A stretch of DNA of 46,703 nucleotides from Deltaproteobacteria bacterium (GTDB lineage: Bacteria; Desulfobacterota; GWC2-55-46; UBA9637; GWC2-42-11): contig JACRPW010000043.1 in NCBI GenBank assembly GCA_016223005.1, positions 1-46,703 of the forward strand, written 5' to 3'. Below, in pieces: positions 1-7,824 of the stretch. The number at the start of each line of letters is the position of its first letter. The stretch's first letter is position 1. A program made the position numbers and the translations under genes. The notes below the pieces were generated by a model. That model worked only from the letters and a program-made list of their open reading frames with translations, ran no database searches and was not told where the DNA came from.

Positions 1-1
1 T

Positions 2-373
2 TTACATGCCTTGCTAATGGTAAAAACATTTGATGACTTGCAGTCGCATCCTGTTGTTGGCAGTTCATGGGAAGGGTTTGTTATTGAACAGATAGCGGGA
101 ATCTTGCCTGAAAACACCCTGCTCTATTTTTACAGAACAGGCGCAGGCGCTGAAATTGATTTACTGGTTTTTGACAGGAAAAACCTACCCATAGCAATAG
201 AGGTCAAATATTCCTTGAGCCCAAAGGCGGAAAAGGGATTTTGGATGGCATGTGAAGATCTCTCATGCAAAAAGGGGTTTATTGTTTATCCGGGTAAAGA
301 ATCTTATCCCATAGCACGAAATATCACGGTATTGCCTGTTAAAGAAATTTCAAAGATTGCAAAGGAATTTTGA
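2..373 (+). CDS. C-terminal part of AAA ATPase with DUF4143 domain (5' cut by window)
   Basis: The reading frame is open from base 2, so the gene begins before the window; only about the last 123 residues are present. The visible part matches the end of DUF4143, the C-terminal domain of the COG1373 family of AAA ATPases: an LHALLMV-type start, then GSSWEGFVIEQI, an RTGAGAEIDLLV stretch and an IAIEVKYS stretch. The GAEIDL...IEVKYS pair resembles the core of restriction-like nuclease folds, which is a known feature of this domain. Biological role is poorly defined for the family; many members sit in mobile or accessory regions. It ends at TGA 371-373 and is followed by a REP-like hairpin. The family call is fairly sure, the function is not. 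Confidence 0.75.
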   Translation, partial: LHALLMVKTFDDLQSHPVVGSSWEGFVIEQIAGILPENTLLYFYRTGAGAEIDLLVFDRKNLPIAIEVKYSLSPKAEKGFWMACEDLSCKKGFIVYPGKESYPIARNITVLPVKEISKIAKEF

Positions 374-447
374 GGGAGGCTAAAAGAAATTCTATGACAA
401 AAGCGAATATAAGAAAAAATATTATAAACAAGGCAAAGCGGAAAAAT

Positions 448-493
448 AAAGGGGACAAATTTATTTTTTTCTTAAAATAAATCTGTCCCCTTT
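448..493. repeat. REP-like hairpin with GGGGACA arms
   Basis: Two 20-base arms (448-467 and 474-493) are complementary except for one position and are separated by a 6-base loop. The arm core is GGGGACARATTTATTTT. A related shorter palindrome with GGGGACAGATTT arms lies at 16656-16680. Such GGGGACA palindromes resemble REP units mobilised by Y1 (IS200-like) transposases. It lies between the DUF4143 gene and the convergent oppD-like gene and could also act as a bidirectional terminator. The rest of 374-616 shows no gene. Confidence 0.7.
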
Positions 494-616
494 TTAGTCT
501 AACGGAATAGGACAATGCATGTGCTACAGATGTGGACAGTTTATGTGTTACTGACAGGGACAGACGCAGGTCTTGTCATTTTGGACAGGTATGAGATAAT
601 AAAGACCACTTTATTT

Positions 617-1603
617 TTATCTTTTAAAGCATGCAACCCAATGCCCTTTTTTGATTTCCTTTAATTCAGGTTCTTCTGCATTACACTCTTTGTCAACATT
701 CGGACATCTATCTTTATAAATACAGCCTGAAGGGATTTGTAAGAGATTCGGCACCATACCCTTGATTGTTTTAAGAGATTTTCGTTTCCCCTCAACTTTT
801 TCTGCACAAGGGAGGGACTCAATAAGTCCAATGGTATAAGGGTGCATTGGCTCCTGAAAAATAGATTTTGTATCAGTGTATTCAACAACCCTTCCTGCAT
901 ACATTACTAAAACATCATCTGCTGTCTCTGCAACAATCCCAAGGTCATGGGTTATAAGCATTACAGCCATACCAAGTTTTTGCTGGAGTTCCCTTATAAG
1001 TTCAAGGATTTGCGCCTGAATTGTAACATCAAGGGCAGTTGTAGGCTCATCTGCAATTAAAAGATTGGGGTTGCATGAAAGCGCCATAGCAATCATAACC
1101 CTCTGTCTCATACCCCCGCTTAACTGATGTGGATAATCCTTTGTCCGCCTTTCAGGAGATGGAATGCCAACTAATTTAAGCATCTCTATCACCTTTAGTT
1201 CTACTTCCTTCTTGCCCAAATCCTGATGGAGTTTTATTGCCTCTTTTATCTGACTGCCTATTGTAAACACGGGGTTTAAGGAAGTCATGGACTCCTGAAA
1301 TATCATTGAAATCTCATTACCCCTTACATGATGCATCTCCTCTTCAGAAAGTTTGAGGAGGTCTTTGTTATTCTTGTTCCCGAATGTTTCTATCGGGGAA
1401 TAGATAATCTCACCGCTAATAATCTTTCCGGGGTGAGGGACAAGTCTCATTATTGAAAGGGCAGTAACACTCTTGCCGCAGCCTGACTCACCGACAATCC
1501 CAATCGTTTTGCCTTTCCCAAGGGTAAAACTAATACCCCTTACTGCCTTAAGTTCACCTGCATCAAGAAAAAACGATGTATGTAAATCCTTAACCTCTAA
1601 CAT
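617..1603 (-). CDS. Oligopeptide/dipeptide ABC transporter ATP-binding protein (OppD/DppD type)
   Basis: A 328-residue ATPase that would energise import of peptides or nickel at the inner membrane. It shows Walker A GESGCGKS near residue 40, the signature LSGGMRQR, Walker B LLIADEPTTALD followed by the H-loop LITHDLG, and the C-terminal OppD/DppD extension with spaced cysteines (CIYKDRCPNVDKEC...). The start at 1603 (MLEVKDLHTSF) is preferred over an upstream ATG at 1660 because the family begins there and AAAGGA precedes it. The start overlaps the tail of the upstream radical SAM gene by 14 bases. No permease, binding protein or OppF partner is adjacent, which is unusual for this family, so it may be an orphan left by a rearrangement. 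Substrate cannot be told from sequence. Confidence 0.85.
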   Translation of the reverse strand: MLEVKDLHTSFFLDAGELKAVRGISFTLGKGKTIGIVGESGCGKSVTALSIMRLVPHPGKIISGEIIYSPIETFGNKNNKDLLKLSEEEMHHVRGNEISMIFQESMTSLNPVFTIGSQIKEAIKLHQDLGKKEVELKVIEMLKLVGIPSPERRTKDYPHQLSGGMRQRVMIAMALSCNPNLLIADEPTTALDVTIQAQILELIRELQQKLGMAVMLITHDLGIVAETADDVLVMYAGRVVEYTDTKSIFQEPMHPYTIGLIESLPCAEKVEGKRKSLKTIKGMVPNLLQIPSGCIYKDRCPNVDKECNAEEPELKEIKKGHWVACFKR

Positions 1604-2414
1604 CTGTTTGTATCCTTTCTGCCAATTGCCTGAAAGAAGGATGCATTGGCCCTGCCACAATATTCTGTTTTAAATCTTCCGTAACATACAGCCCAACCCT
1701 GACAACAGGTATTCTATATTTTTCAAAGACGGTCATTATCTTACTGCAAATTATTATCATATCTTTTAACTGCCATGGCTTATATAAGCCTTTAAGATAT
1801 AGCCTTTCAAGGGGAGTATCCTTTATTACTAGAGCGGGATATATCCTTATAAAGTCAGGCACCATATCTGCAACTTTATAGGCAGTATAAAGTATTGTTT
1901 CATCTGTATCACCAGGAAGTCCGGGCATTATCTGGACGCCAATTTTAAATCCATTTCCCCTTAATAGTCTTACCGCAGTTCTTGTATCCTCTGATGCATG
2001 ACCCCTGCCTGATTTTTTCAGCACAGCATTATCCATTGACTGGACACCTAGTTCAACAGTGGTTACACCATACCTTTTCAGCAAATCCAGTTTCTTGTCG
2101 TCCACAGCATCAGGTCTTGTTGATACCCTTAATTCATCTACAAGACCGTTCTGTATAAAACGATAGGCAGTTAAAAGAAGTTTTTCCTGAATATCTGCAT
2201 CCATAGCAGTAAATGTCCCGCCGTAAAATGCTATCTCTTTTACTGCCTGCCCTTTCCATGTGCGGAGATATTGGGTAATTGTCTCTTCCATCTCTGCAGG
2301 TGATGGAGGGGAAGATGTTCCTGTAATCTTTTTCTGATTACAGAATACGCACTGATGCGGACACCCTGAGTGGGGAATAAAAAAAGGGATAATAAAATGT
2401 TTTTTTCTGCCCAT
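1590..2414 (-). CDS. Radical SAM protein, Elp3-like (COG1243 type), C-terminally short
   Basis: A 274-residue radical SAM enzyme. The cluster motif CPHQCVFC (CX3CX2C) sits near residue 18, followed by the glycine-rich FYGGTFTAMD segment and GVQSMD and GLPGDTDE motifs. This is the group often found next to rnc in anaerobes and related in sequence to the Elp3 radical SAM domain; its substrate is unknown. Family members as I recall them continue some 60-80 residues beyond the AGPxHPSFRxL motif, whereas this one stops 12 residues after it, exactly where the oppD-like gene begins. The stop may therefore be the scar of a deletion. It starts at 2414 (MGRKKHFIIPFFIPHSG) 7 bases after the end of rnc. 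Confidence 0.75.
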   Translation of the reverse strand: MGRKKHFIIPFFIPHSGCPHQCVFCNQKKITGTSSPPSPAEMEETITQYLRTWKGQAVKEIAFYGGTFTAMDADIQEKLLLTAYRFIQNGLVDELRVSTRPDAVDDKKLDLLKRYGVTTVELGVQSMDNAVLKKSGRGHASEDTRTAVRLLRGNGFKIGVQIMPGLPGDTDETILYTAYKVADMVPDFIRIYPALVIKDTPLERLYLKGLYKPWQLKDMIIICSKIMTVFEKYRIPVVRVGLYVTEDLKQNIVAGPMHPSFRQLAERIQTDVRG

Positions 2415-2421
2415 AAAAAAC

Positions 2422-3135
2422 TTAATCTTGATACTTGAGTTTTATCAAAGCCTCTCTGGCTGCCTGCTGTTCAGCCTCTTTTTTACTTTTCCCCCTCCCT
2501 GTCCCCATCATCTCACCACTTATTACGACATTAACAATAAATGTCTTGTCATGCTCAGGACCAACCTTATCTATCAGCCGATATTGCGGAACGGTCTTAA
2601 ATCTCCCCTGCACATACTCCTGAAGGTCGGTTTTATAATCCAAAGATATAATGTTATTGGAAAATTTGCTTAAAAGGGTGTCAAAATATCCTTTAACAGT
2701 ATCAAAGGTTTTATCAAACCCCTTGTCTAAATACATAGCGCCTATTATTGCTTCAAATGCATCAGCAAGCATGGATGGTTTTTCCCTTCCACCTGTTAAT
2801 TCTTCTCCCTTGCCCAAGAAAATGTATTGACCTACAGAAAGCCCCATTGCTGCATGTGAGAGGGTAGGCTCACTAACAATCCTTGCCCTTAATTTGCTTA
2901 ACCCCCCTTCATCCATCTCCGGATACCTTGTTGTAAGTAAATGGGTTATAACAGCAGAAAGTATAGAATCACCCAAAAACTCCATCCGTTCATTACTTTC
3001 TTTCAATCCCTCCTCCATCTTTTCATTGAGATAGGAAGTATGAATGAGTGCCTTTTTTAATAACCCAATATCCTTAAATTCATAACCTAGTTTTTTTTCA
3101 AACTCCTTAAGTTCAGCATCGCACGTCGTATACAC
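2422..3135 (-). CDS. rnc: Ribonuclease III
   Basis: Double-stranded RNA endonuclease that processes rRNA precursors and structured mRNAs in the cytoplasm. The protein (about 237 residues, usual family size) has the catalytic signature NERMEFLGDSIL near residue 49, the second acidic site DAFEAIIGAMYLDKG, and a C-terminal dsRNA-binding domain (DLQEYVQGR ... GRGKSKKEAEQQAAREAL). A strong AAGGAGG at 3142-3148 points to the GTG at 3135; a TTG at 3138 is also possible but would be very close to the Shine-Dalgarno site. The 5' end overlaps the 3' end of mtaB, so the two are translationally coupled. Confidence 0.93.
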   Translation of the reverse strand: MYTTCDAELKEFEKKLGYEFKDIGLLKKALIHTSYLNEKMEEGLKESNERMEFLGDSILSAVITHLLTTRYPEMDEGGLSKLRARIVSEPTLSHAAMGLSVGQYIFLGKGEELTGGREKPSMLADAFEAIIGAMYLDKGFDKTFDTVKGYFDTLLSKFSNNIISLDYKTDLQEYVQGRFKTVPQYRLIDKVGPEHDKTFIVNVVISGEMMGTGRGKSKKEAEQQAAREALIKLKYQD

Positions 3136-4423
3136 CAAAAACCTCCTTCCCTTTGCTCTCTTTTAATAAGACATTCACCTCTTTGTTGATGATGCCAGTT
3201 CCGTATTTAAAAACCACAGGGATATAGTTTCTTGATTTACCTTTCACCATCTCGCTGTCTTTACCAACTATTGACTCAACTAGTACACACGCACCCTTCC
3301 CAATCTGGGTTTTATAAAAATTCTGCCTCTTTTCTTGGCCAAGATTCTTTAATAATATGCATCTTTCTTCTTTGAGCCTAAAGTCTACCTCATCTTTAAA
3401 ATCATGAGCAGGTGTGCCTTTTCTCTTTGAGAATGGGAATATATGGAAATATGTTAATGGTAAATCTTCCAGCGATTTGTATGTATTCATAAACTGCCTA
3501 TCTGTTTCACCGGGAAATCCTGCAATAATATCAATGCCTATTGAGATGTCATCAATAGCATCATGTATCTTTTTTACCTTTTCAAAAAATAAATCTTTAG
3601 AATAATGATGCCTGTTCATTCTTTGCAAGATACTATCATCACAACTCTGCACAGCCAGATGCAGATGATTACATATACCATTTGACAATGCCATTATCTC
3701 AATAAGTTCATCAGTTACCTCATCAGGGTCAAGGGAAGATATACGGAATCTACAAGGGTAATTTCTTTTATCTATCTCCTTAATCAGTTTAGCAAGGCTT
3801 CCTTCTCTATCAGCCGTTCCATATGAGCCAAGGTGTATGCCTGTTAATACTATCTCTTTATAGTTATTTTGAATCAAGAGTTCAATCTCTCTTATCATAT
3901 CATCAAACGATAAACTTCTGCTTTTGCCCCTTGCATATGGGATTATGCAGTAAGAACACCTTCGGTTGCAGCCATCCTGAATCTTTAGAAATGCCCGTGT
4001 TCTATCGGAAGAACCTTTTGCAATTAGATTAGGCTTAAGATTTAAGGCTGAAGACTCCAGGCTATTTACAATAATCTGCGGAACCTCTTGTTTGCCTCTG
4101 TAGATTAGATTTAGTATTGTATCTTTGTCCACATTACCTAATATATAGTCAATGCCGCCTATCCTTTTCACATCATCAGGAGATACTTGGGCATAACACC
4201 CTGTAACAATAACCACTGCATCAGGATTGGACTTCTTTGCCTTTCTTATAAGATAACGTGATTTGTAATCAGCAATATTAGTAACAGTGCAGGTATTGAT
4301 GATATAGGCATCCGCAGGCTCTGAAAAAGGGACAACCCTATAATTATCCATTAACATGCCTTCTATTGCAAATGAATCATACTGATTTGCCTTGCACCCA
4401 AGTGTTGTAATTGCAACCTTCAC
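3113..4423 (-). CDS. mtaB: tRNA ms2t6A methylthiotransferase MtaB
   Basis: Radical SAM methylthiotransferase that converts t6A37 to ms2t6A37 in ANN-decoding tRNAs. The 436 residues show the N-terminal methylthiotransferase domain (TTLGCKANQYDS, then INTCTVTN and GCYAQ cysteines for the auxiliary 4Fe-4S cluster), the SAM cluster motif GCNRRCSYCIIPYARG near residue 150, and a C-terminal TRAM-like part. The motif set with KANQYDS and the lack of the MiaB-specific pattern support MtaB rather than MiaB or RimO. Start is GTG at 4423 preceded by AAGAGGT. It sits in a leftward run ahead of rnc and overlaps it. Confidence 0.9.
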   Translation of the reverse strand: MKVAITTLGCKANQYDSFAIEGMLMDNYRVVPFSEPADAYIINTCTVTNIADYKSRYLIRKAKKSNPDAVVIVTGCYAQVSPDDVKRIGGIDYILGNVDKDTILNLIYRGKQEVPQIIVNSLESSALNLKPNLIAKGSSDRTRAFLKIQDGCNRRCSYCIIPYARGKSRSLSFDDMIREIELLIQNNYKEIVLTGIHLGSYGTADREGSLAKLIKEIDKRNYPCRFRISSLDPDEVTDELIEIMALSNGICNHLHLAVQSCDDSILQRMNRHHYSKDLFFEKVKKIHDAIDDISIGIDIIAGFPGETDRQFMNTYKSLEDLPLTYFHIFPFSKRKGTPAHDFKDEVDFRLKEERCILLKNLGQEKRQNFYKTQIGKGACVLVESIVGKDSEMVKGKSRNYIPVVFKYGTGIINKEVNVLLKESKGKEVFGVYDVRC

Positions 4424-4442
4424 CTGAAAATACCTCTTAGGT

Positions 4443-5096
4443 TTATATTAGCATATTTTTTAACTGCTTTATATCTTCAATCAAAAAATCTGCGCCTGCG
4501 ATTATAAGTTCATCACTTCCCCTGAAACCGTAAACAGCGCCGCAGGTCATTACACCCGCATTTTTACCTGCCTCTATGTCAATTCTGCTGTCGCCTACGA
4601 ATACAGTATTTTCTGGTCTAATATCCAATTCCTCTAATACAATATCAATCGCCTGCGGATGAGGTTTTTTGTTCAGGACATTGTCTCCTCCAACGACCCT
4701 TTTAAAATATCCTGATATTGCCAGACCATCAAGTATCTTTTTTGTTAAGCCGATAGGCTTGTTTGTAACTATTGCAAGTTTTTTATCTTTAAAATATTCA
4801 ATGACATCTTTTGCACCAGGGTATAAAAATGTATCCATAAGAAGATGTCCTTCATAGTATCTTAAAAAGAGCTCTCTTGCCTCACTTAAAAGATTATGCC
4901 TCTTTACAGGGATTGCCTGCTCAAGCAGCATACCGACTCCCCACCCTATGTATGACTTTATTACATCATAAGGGAGTTCATCAAACCCCATATGGTTAAG
5001 TGTCTTATTCACTGCCCATACAATATCCCTGCTTGACTCAATGAGTGTTCCGTCTAAATCAAAGATTATCAAATCAACCATTACCTTTTTTCCCAT
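4443..5096 (-). CDS. gph: HAD-superfamily phosphoglycolate phosphatase-like
   Basis: HAD hydrolase of 217 residues. The catalytic DLDGTLIES motif is near residue 13, motif II/III as VTNKPIGLTKK and the K of NKKPHPQ, and motif IV VGDSRIDIEAGKNAG. Organisation with an alpha-helical cap between motif I and II matches the Gph/PGP group, which removes 2-phosphoglycolate (for example produced at damaged DNA ends). Relatives include pyrophosphatases and beta-phosphoglucomutases, so the substrate is an inference. AGGAG lies five bases upstream of the ATG at 5096, supporting that start over the internal ATG at 5081. It lies between mtaB and the DUF2914 gene on the same strand. Confidence 0.8.
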   Translation of the reverse strand: MGKKVMVDLIIFDLDGTLIESSRDIVWAVNKTLNHMGFDELPYDVIKSYIGWGVGMLLEQAIPVKRHNLLSEARELFLRYYEGHLLMDTFLYPGAKDVIEYFKDKKLAIVTNKPIGLTKKILDGLAISGYFKRVVGGDNVLNKKPHPQAIDIVLEELDIRPENTVFVGDSRIDIEAGKNAGVMTCGAVYGFRGSDELIIAGADFLIEDIKQLKNMLI

Positions 5097-5123
5097 CAGA
5101 TCTCCTATACTATCCTGCCCCCA

Positions 5124-6167
5124 TCAATCTATAACCTTAAATCTAACCCTTCCAACCAACTGCCCTCCCCCTGTCTCAATATCCACTATCCATGTCCCCT
5201 TTGCATCATTTCTGGCAAGAGTCCTCTTTGACCATGTTCTGTAGCCCTCTTTTCTCCCGCCTGTAATCACCTGAGGGACCTTCTGTATAAATACATCATC
5301 CTTTTTCCATACATGCCACAATGTCTCTTTTATGCCCATTGGCGCGAATATAGATGTATAGCAGTATATAGTCTCAAGCCCTTTTGATGATATACTTGAA
5401 AACGGTGATGTCGGCTCTTTTTTTACCCTGTCTATATCTGTGCTTGCTGTGCCAGAAATAAGTTTTAATGGCACAGGCGGGATAAAGCCTTTTAACAAAT
5501 TTACTGCCAGGAAAGAAATAAGAATCATTGGAATAATAATAAATATCATTCCCAAATTAAAACCTTTCAGGACATGCTTTGAACTCACCACGATTTGTCT
5601 ATAATTAACAAATAAAGGTGACAGCAATAAGATGGATAGTGAAATGCTTATATAAAGGCTGAAGATATTTCTTACACCTGCAAGGACAGGCAGGCAAAAA
5701 TTTAAAAAGGCAAACAGGTTGAATGTATAGAACAAAAACTGTGTAACCTTGCTGCGTAAAATCACTGTCCTGTAGAGGTTGTCAAATGTTGTTATTATTG
5801 CCAGCGCTGTTATGATAATGAGAAAAACCACATTTTTTGAATAAAGGGTTGAACTCTGATAGTAGATTGGCAGGAGGAATAATATCAAATCCTGATAAAT
5901 GTTCTGATTTATAAATTCAATACACCATACAGCGATCGGAAATATTTTGTTTTCGCAAGAGAGATGTCTTGCAAATCGCAGCAGTATTATAGTGGTAATG
6001 CCTATGAATATGAGATAAATGAATGCCCATCTTATAAATTCAAATCCCCTTTCCCATAACACTATGGTTAGTATCCCAAGCAGAAGCGAAAGGTATGGAA
6101 AGTATTTATAATACCTATTGGTTACATGAACAAGTCTATCAATATAAGAAAGGATTATCTCTTTCAA
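5124..6167 (-). CDS. Multi-pass membrane protein with C-terminal DUF2914 domain
   Basis: A 347-residue protein with roughly seven hydrophobic segments between residues 20 and 230, then a soluble C-terminal domain of about 95 residues (from SSKGLETIYCYTSI to GRVRFKVID) that matches DUF2914. The C-terminal domain has the family's pattern of alternating aromatic residues and WxVDI, consistent with a small beta-sandwich. Function unknown; it may be an envelope component. Start is TTG at 6167, overlapping the TGA of the creatininase-like gene by four bases (TTGA), so the pair is translationally coupled. Confidence 0.7.
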   Translation of the reverse strand: MKEIILSYIDRLVHVTNRYYKYFPYLSLLLGILTIVLWERGFEFIRWAFIYLIFIGITTIILLRFARHLSCENKIFPIAVWCIEFINQNIYQDLILFLLPIYYQSSTLYSKNVVFLIIITALAIITTFDNLYRTVILRSKVTQFLFYTFNLFAFLNFCLPVLAGVRNIFSLYISISLSILLLSPLFVNYRQIVVSSKHVLKGFNLGMIFIIIPMILISFLAVNLLKGFIPPVPLKLISGTASTDIDRVKKEPTSPFSSISSKGLETIYCYTSIFAPMGIKETLWHVWKKDDVFIQKVPQVITGGRKEGYRTWSKRTLARNDAKGTWIVDIETGGGQLVGRVRFKVID

Positions 6168-6877
6168 GTCTGTTCAATCTTCTTTGCAATCTCAACAACC
6201 TTGTCAACAGAAACCATGATGAGTTTCTTGCCTTTTTCTTTTGTTGCCTTTTGCGGATTTCCCCAGACACCGTTTTTCCAGTGTTTGACCTTGTCCCTTG
6301 CAATAAACGGTGCTGGAAATTCTGGATACTCCTCTTTTGCCCTGCCTTTTACTAGGTTTGGAGCGAGGTATAAAACCCTTGATGTCTCAATCTCTCCAGC
6401 ATGTCCGTCGTTTTCTGTTTCAACCACCTTCCCTGCTTCTTTTACTATGCTGTCGTATTCTGATATTACAGCGATTTTAATATCACAAATCTCATCTATC
6501 AGTCCCTCGCCAACCTCACGAAGCGCTGACATATGTATGCCCCCGGCATGTCCTGAAATTAAGATGAAATTCTTTAGTCCCTGCGAGTATGCTGATTTGA
6601 TTATATCCCTTGTTATTGCCCTTAAACTATTCGGGGAGATGCCGATGCTCCCTGCATGCTGCCTTGTTGATGTCAAAACACCAAAATGCAAGGGAGGTGC
6701 AACAAAGACATTAACCCTCTTTGCTGCCTCTTTGCAAACCTCATAAACCTGAATCGTATCGGTAGAAAGAGGCAGATGACTGCCGTGCTCCTCTACCGTG
6801 CCAAAGGGGATAATCAGGGTCTTTGTCTTTTTAAGGCCCTTTTTAAAATCTGTCATTGTAATGTTTTCCAAAAGCAT
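6164..6877 (-). CDS. Creatininase family amidohydrolase
   Basis: A 237-residue member of the creatininase superfamily, which contains metal-dependent amidohydrolases such as creatinine amidohydrolase, MftE and FAPy deformylase ArfB. Metal-binding motifs are clear: GTVEEHGSHLPLSTD near residue 27, ISGHAGG near residue 107, and DGHAGEIETS near residue 157. The start at 6877 follows AAGGAGG by seven bases. No cofactor-maturation genes lie beside it, so the physiological substrate cannot be set. It heads a two-gene coupled unit with the DUF2914 membrane protein and appears to be the first gene of the long leftward run. Confidence 0.8.
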   Translation of the reverse strand: MLLENITMTDFKKGLKKTKTLIIPFGTVEEHGSHLPLSTDTIQVYEVCKEAAKRVNVFVAPPLHFGVLTSTRQHAGSIGISPNSLRAITRDIIKSAYSQGLKNFILISGHAGGIHMSALREVGEGLIDEICDIKIAVISEYDSIVKEAGKVVETENDGHAGEIETSRVLYLAPNLVKGRAKEEYPEFPAPFIARDKVKHWKNGVWGNPQKATKEKGKKLIMVSVDKVVEIAKKIEQT

Positions 6878-6939
6878 TTAAAACCTCCTTTTTGATGCAA
6901 GCGTATGTGAAATTAGAGAAAGAAGCGAAGCAAAAACTT

Positions 6940-7036
6940 TTAGTTGTCAAGAGGGTTTTTCACTCCAAGTATGTTTTTTGTTGCCACATGAGTATATATC
7001 ATAGTTGTCTGGAGATTGGAATGCCCGGTTTTTATA
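6940..7036 (-). pseudogene. Remnant of a tyrosine recombinase/integron-type integrase C-terminus
   Basis: Read on the minus strand, about 32 codons give LIKTGHSNLQTTMIYTHV followed by ATKNILGVKNPLDN and a TAA at 6940-6942. GHSxxxTTxIYTHV is the hallmark C-terminal box of tyrosine recombinases, including the nucleophile tyrosine; the LGVKNPLD ending is like that of integron integrases. Upstream the frame dissolves into a T/A-rich stretch (7037-7080) with no integrase homology. This is therefore a broken fragment, marking a past integration or deletion between the creatininase-like operon and the vanZ-like operon. Confidence 0.75.
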
Positions 7037-7138
7037 AGTTTTTATAATTTTATAATTTTTTTCTTGATGAGCACACCTTTAATTTCTATAATCCATCATA
7101 ATGTTGAATAAACATAAAAAAGATAAGGAGATAAGGTT

Positions 7139-7288
7139 ATGAAGAAAATAGTATTTCTTTTTATCCTGATTTTTTCAATTTTATCTGGATGCGCCCCAAC
7201 AACACAACGAGTCAAGGTAGACGATGCATTGGTTAAAGCAGAGGCACAGAGGCAGATGGAGGCAGATTTATTTTTGTCTAACAAATAA
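7139..7288 (+). CDS. Small putative lipoprotein (49 aa)
   Basis: Below the usual size cutoff. AGGAGATAAGG precedes the ATG at 7139. The product has a textbook lipoprotein signal: two lysines, a hydrophobic stretch, then LSGC at residues 15-18, followed by APTTQRVKVDDALVKAEAQR. The mature part would be about 32 residues, rich in Ala, Gln and charged residues. Just past its stop a different frame stays open to 7406 and reads ILADVLDKPADEALAEHKK, so the present gene might be a frameshifted, shortened version of a longer lipoprotein; the strong GC-rich palindrome in between is a possible cause. No family recognised. Confidence 0.5.
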   Translation: MKKIVFLFILIFSILSGCAPTTQRVKVDDALVKAEAQRQMEADLFLSNK

Positions 7289-7291
7289 ATC

Positions 7292-7319
7292 CAGCGGACG
7301 GCAAAAAACGCCGCCGCTG
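7292..7319. repeat. GC-rich hairpin after the small lipoprotein gene
   Basis: Arms CAGCGGACGGC and GCCGCCGCTG flank an AAAAAA loop, giving a strong stem with a one-base bulge. It starts four bases after the stop of the small lipoprotein gene. There is no T-tract, so a classical terminator is uncertain. Confidence 0.5.
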
Positions 7320-7431
7320 ATTTTGGCCGATGTCCTCGACAAACCTGCTGATGAGGCTCTTGCGGAACATAAAAAACGGCAGGAAAGTATGTTGAGGATT
7401 TTCTGAGGAGCGAAGCGCAGTATAAAGACAT

Positions 7432-7824
7432 TTATTGCGTTTGTATTAGTTTCCTTTTGTAGAGCCATATTCCAGCCCATGCGCCAAGTCCGTCAGCAGC
7501 AATGTCAAACGGGTCAAAGAACCTGTTTGGCACAAAGAACTGATGGATTTCATCAGAAATACCATAAAGGAATGTTATTAAAAAGGCAACTATTACAAAT
7601 CTCTTATAATCTTTTTGGGTTGCGTTTATAGCCCTTGCCCATAGAAGAGAAAGAAAGGCATACTCAGAAAAATGGATTACCTTATCAATATTCCAGATAT
7701 CAGGTATCGGCAAATCAACATACGGCACAGATGACAGATAATATATGAATGCCATATAAACCATTACAGGCAGCCAATAAATGACAATATGTTTAAGTTT
7801 TATTGGTCTTCTTTCTGTAGCCAT
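7432..7824 (-). CDS. VanZ-like membrane protein
   Basis: About 130 residues starting at ATERRPIKLKHIV, with four predicted transmembrane segments. The conserved VanZ-type features are present: YYLSSVP after the first helix, DKVIHFSEYAFLSLL in the second, and ISDEIHQFFVPNRFFDPFDIAADGLGAWAG near the end (E/H/Q and N/D motifs). VanZ-like proteins are small integral membrane proteins found widely; apart from the teicoplanin-resistance VanZ their role is unclear. An upstream in-frame ATG at 7842 is possible. The gene overlaps the 3' end of cobM by about 32 bases and is the last gene of the asmA-endoQ-cobM unit. Confidence 0.8.
   Translation of the reverse strand: MATERRPIKLKHIVIYWLPVMVYMAFIYYLSSVPYVDLPIPDIWNIDKVIHFSEYAFLSLLWARAINATQKDYKRFVIVAFLITFLYGISDEIHQFFVPNRFFDPFDIAADGLGAWAGIWLYKRKLIQTQ

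Noticed and set aside
374-616. Gene or tRNA in the first intergenic gap
   Set aside because: No tRNA cloverleaf or coding frame; only the REP-like hairpin is visible.
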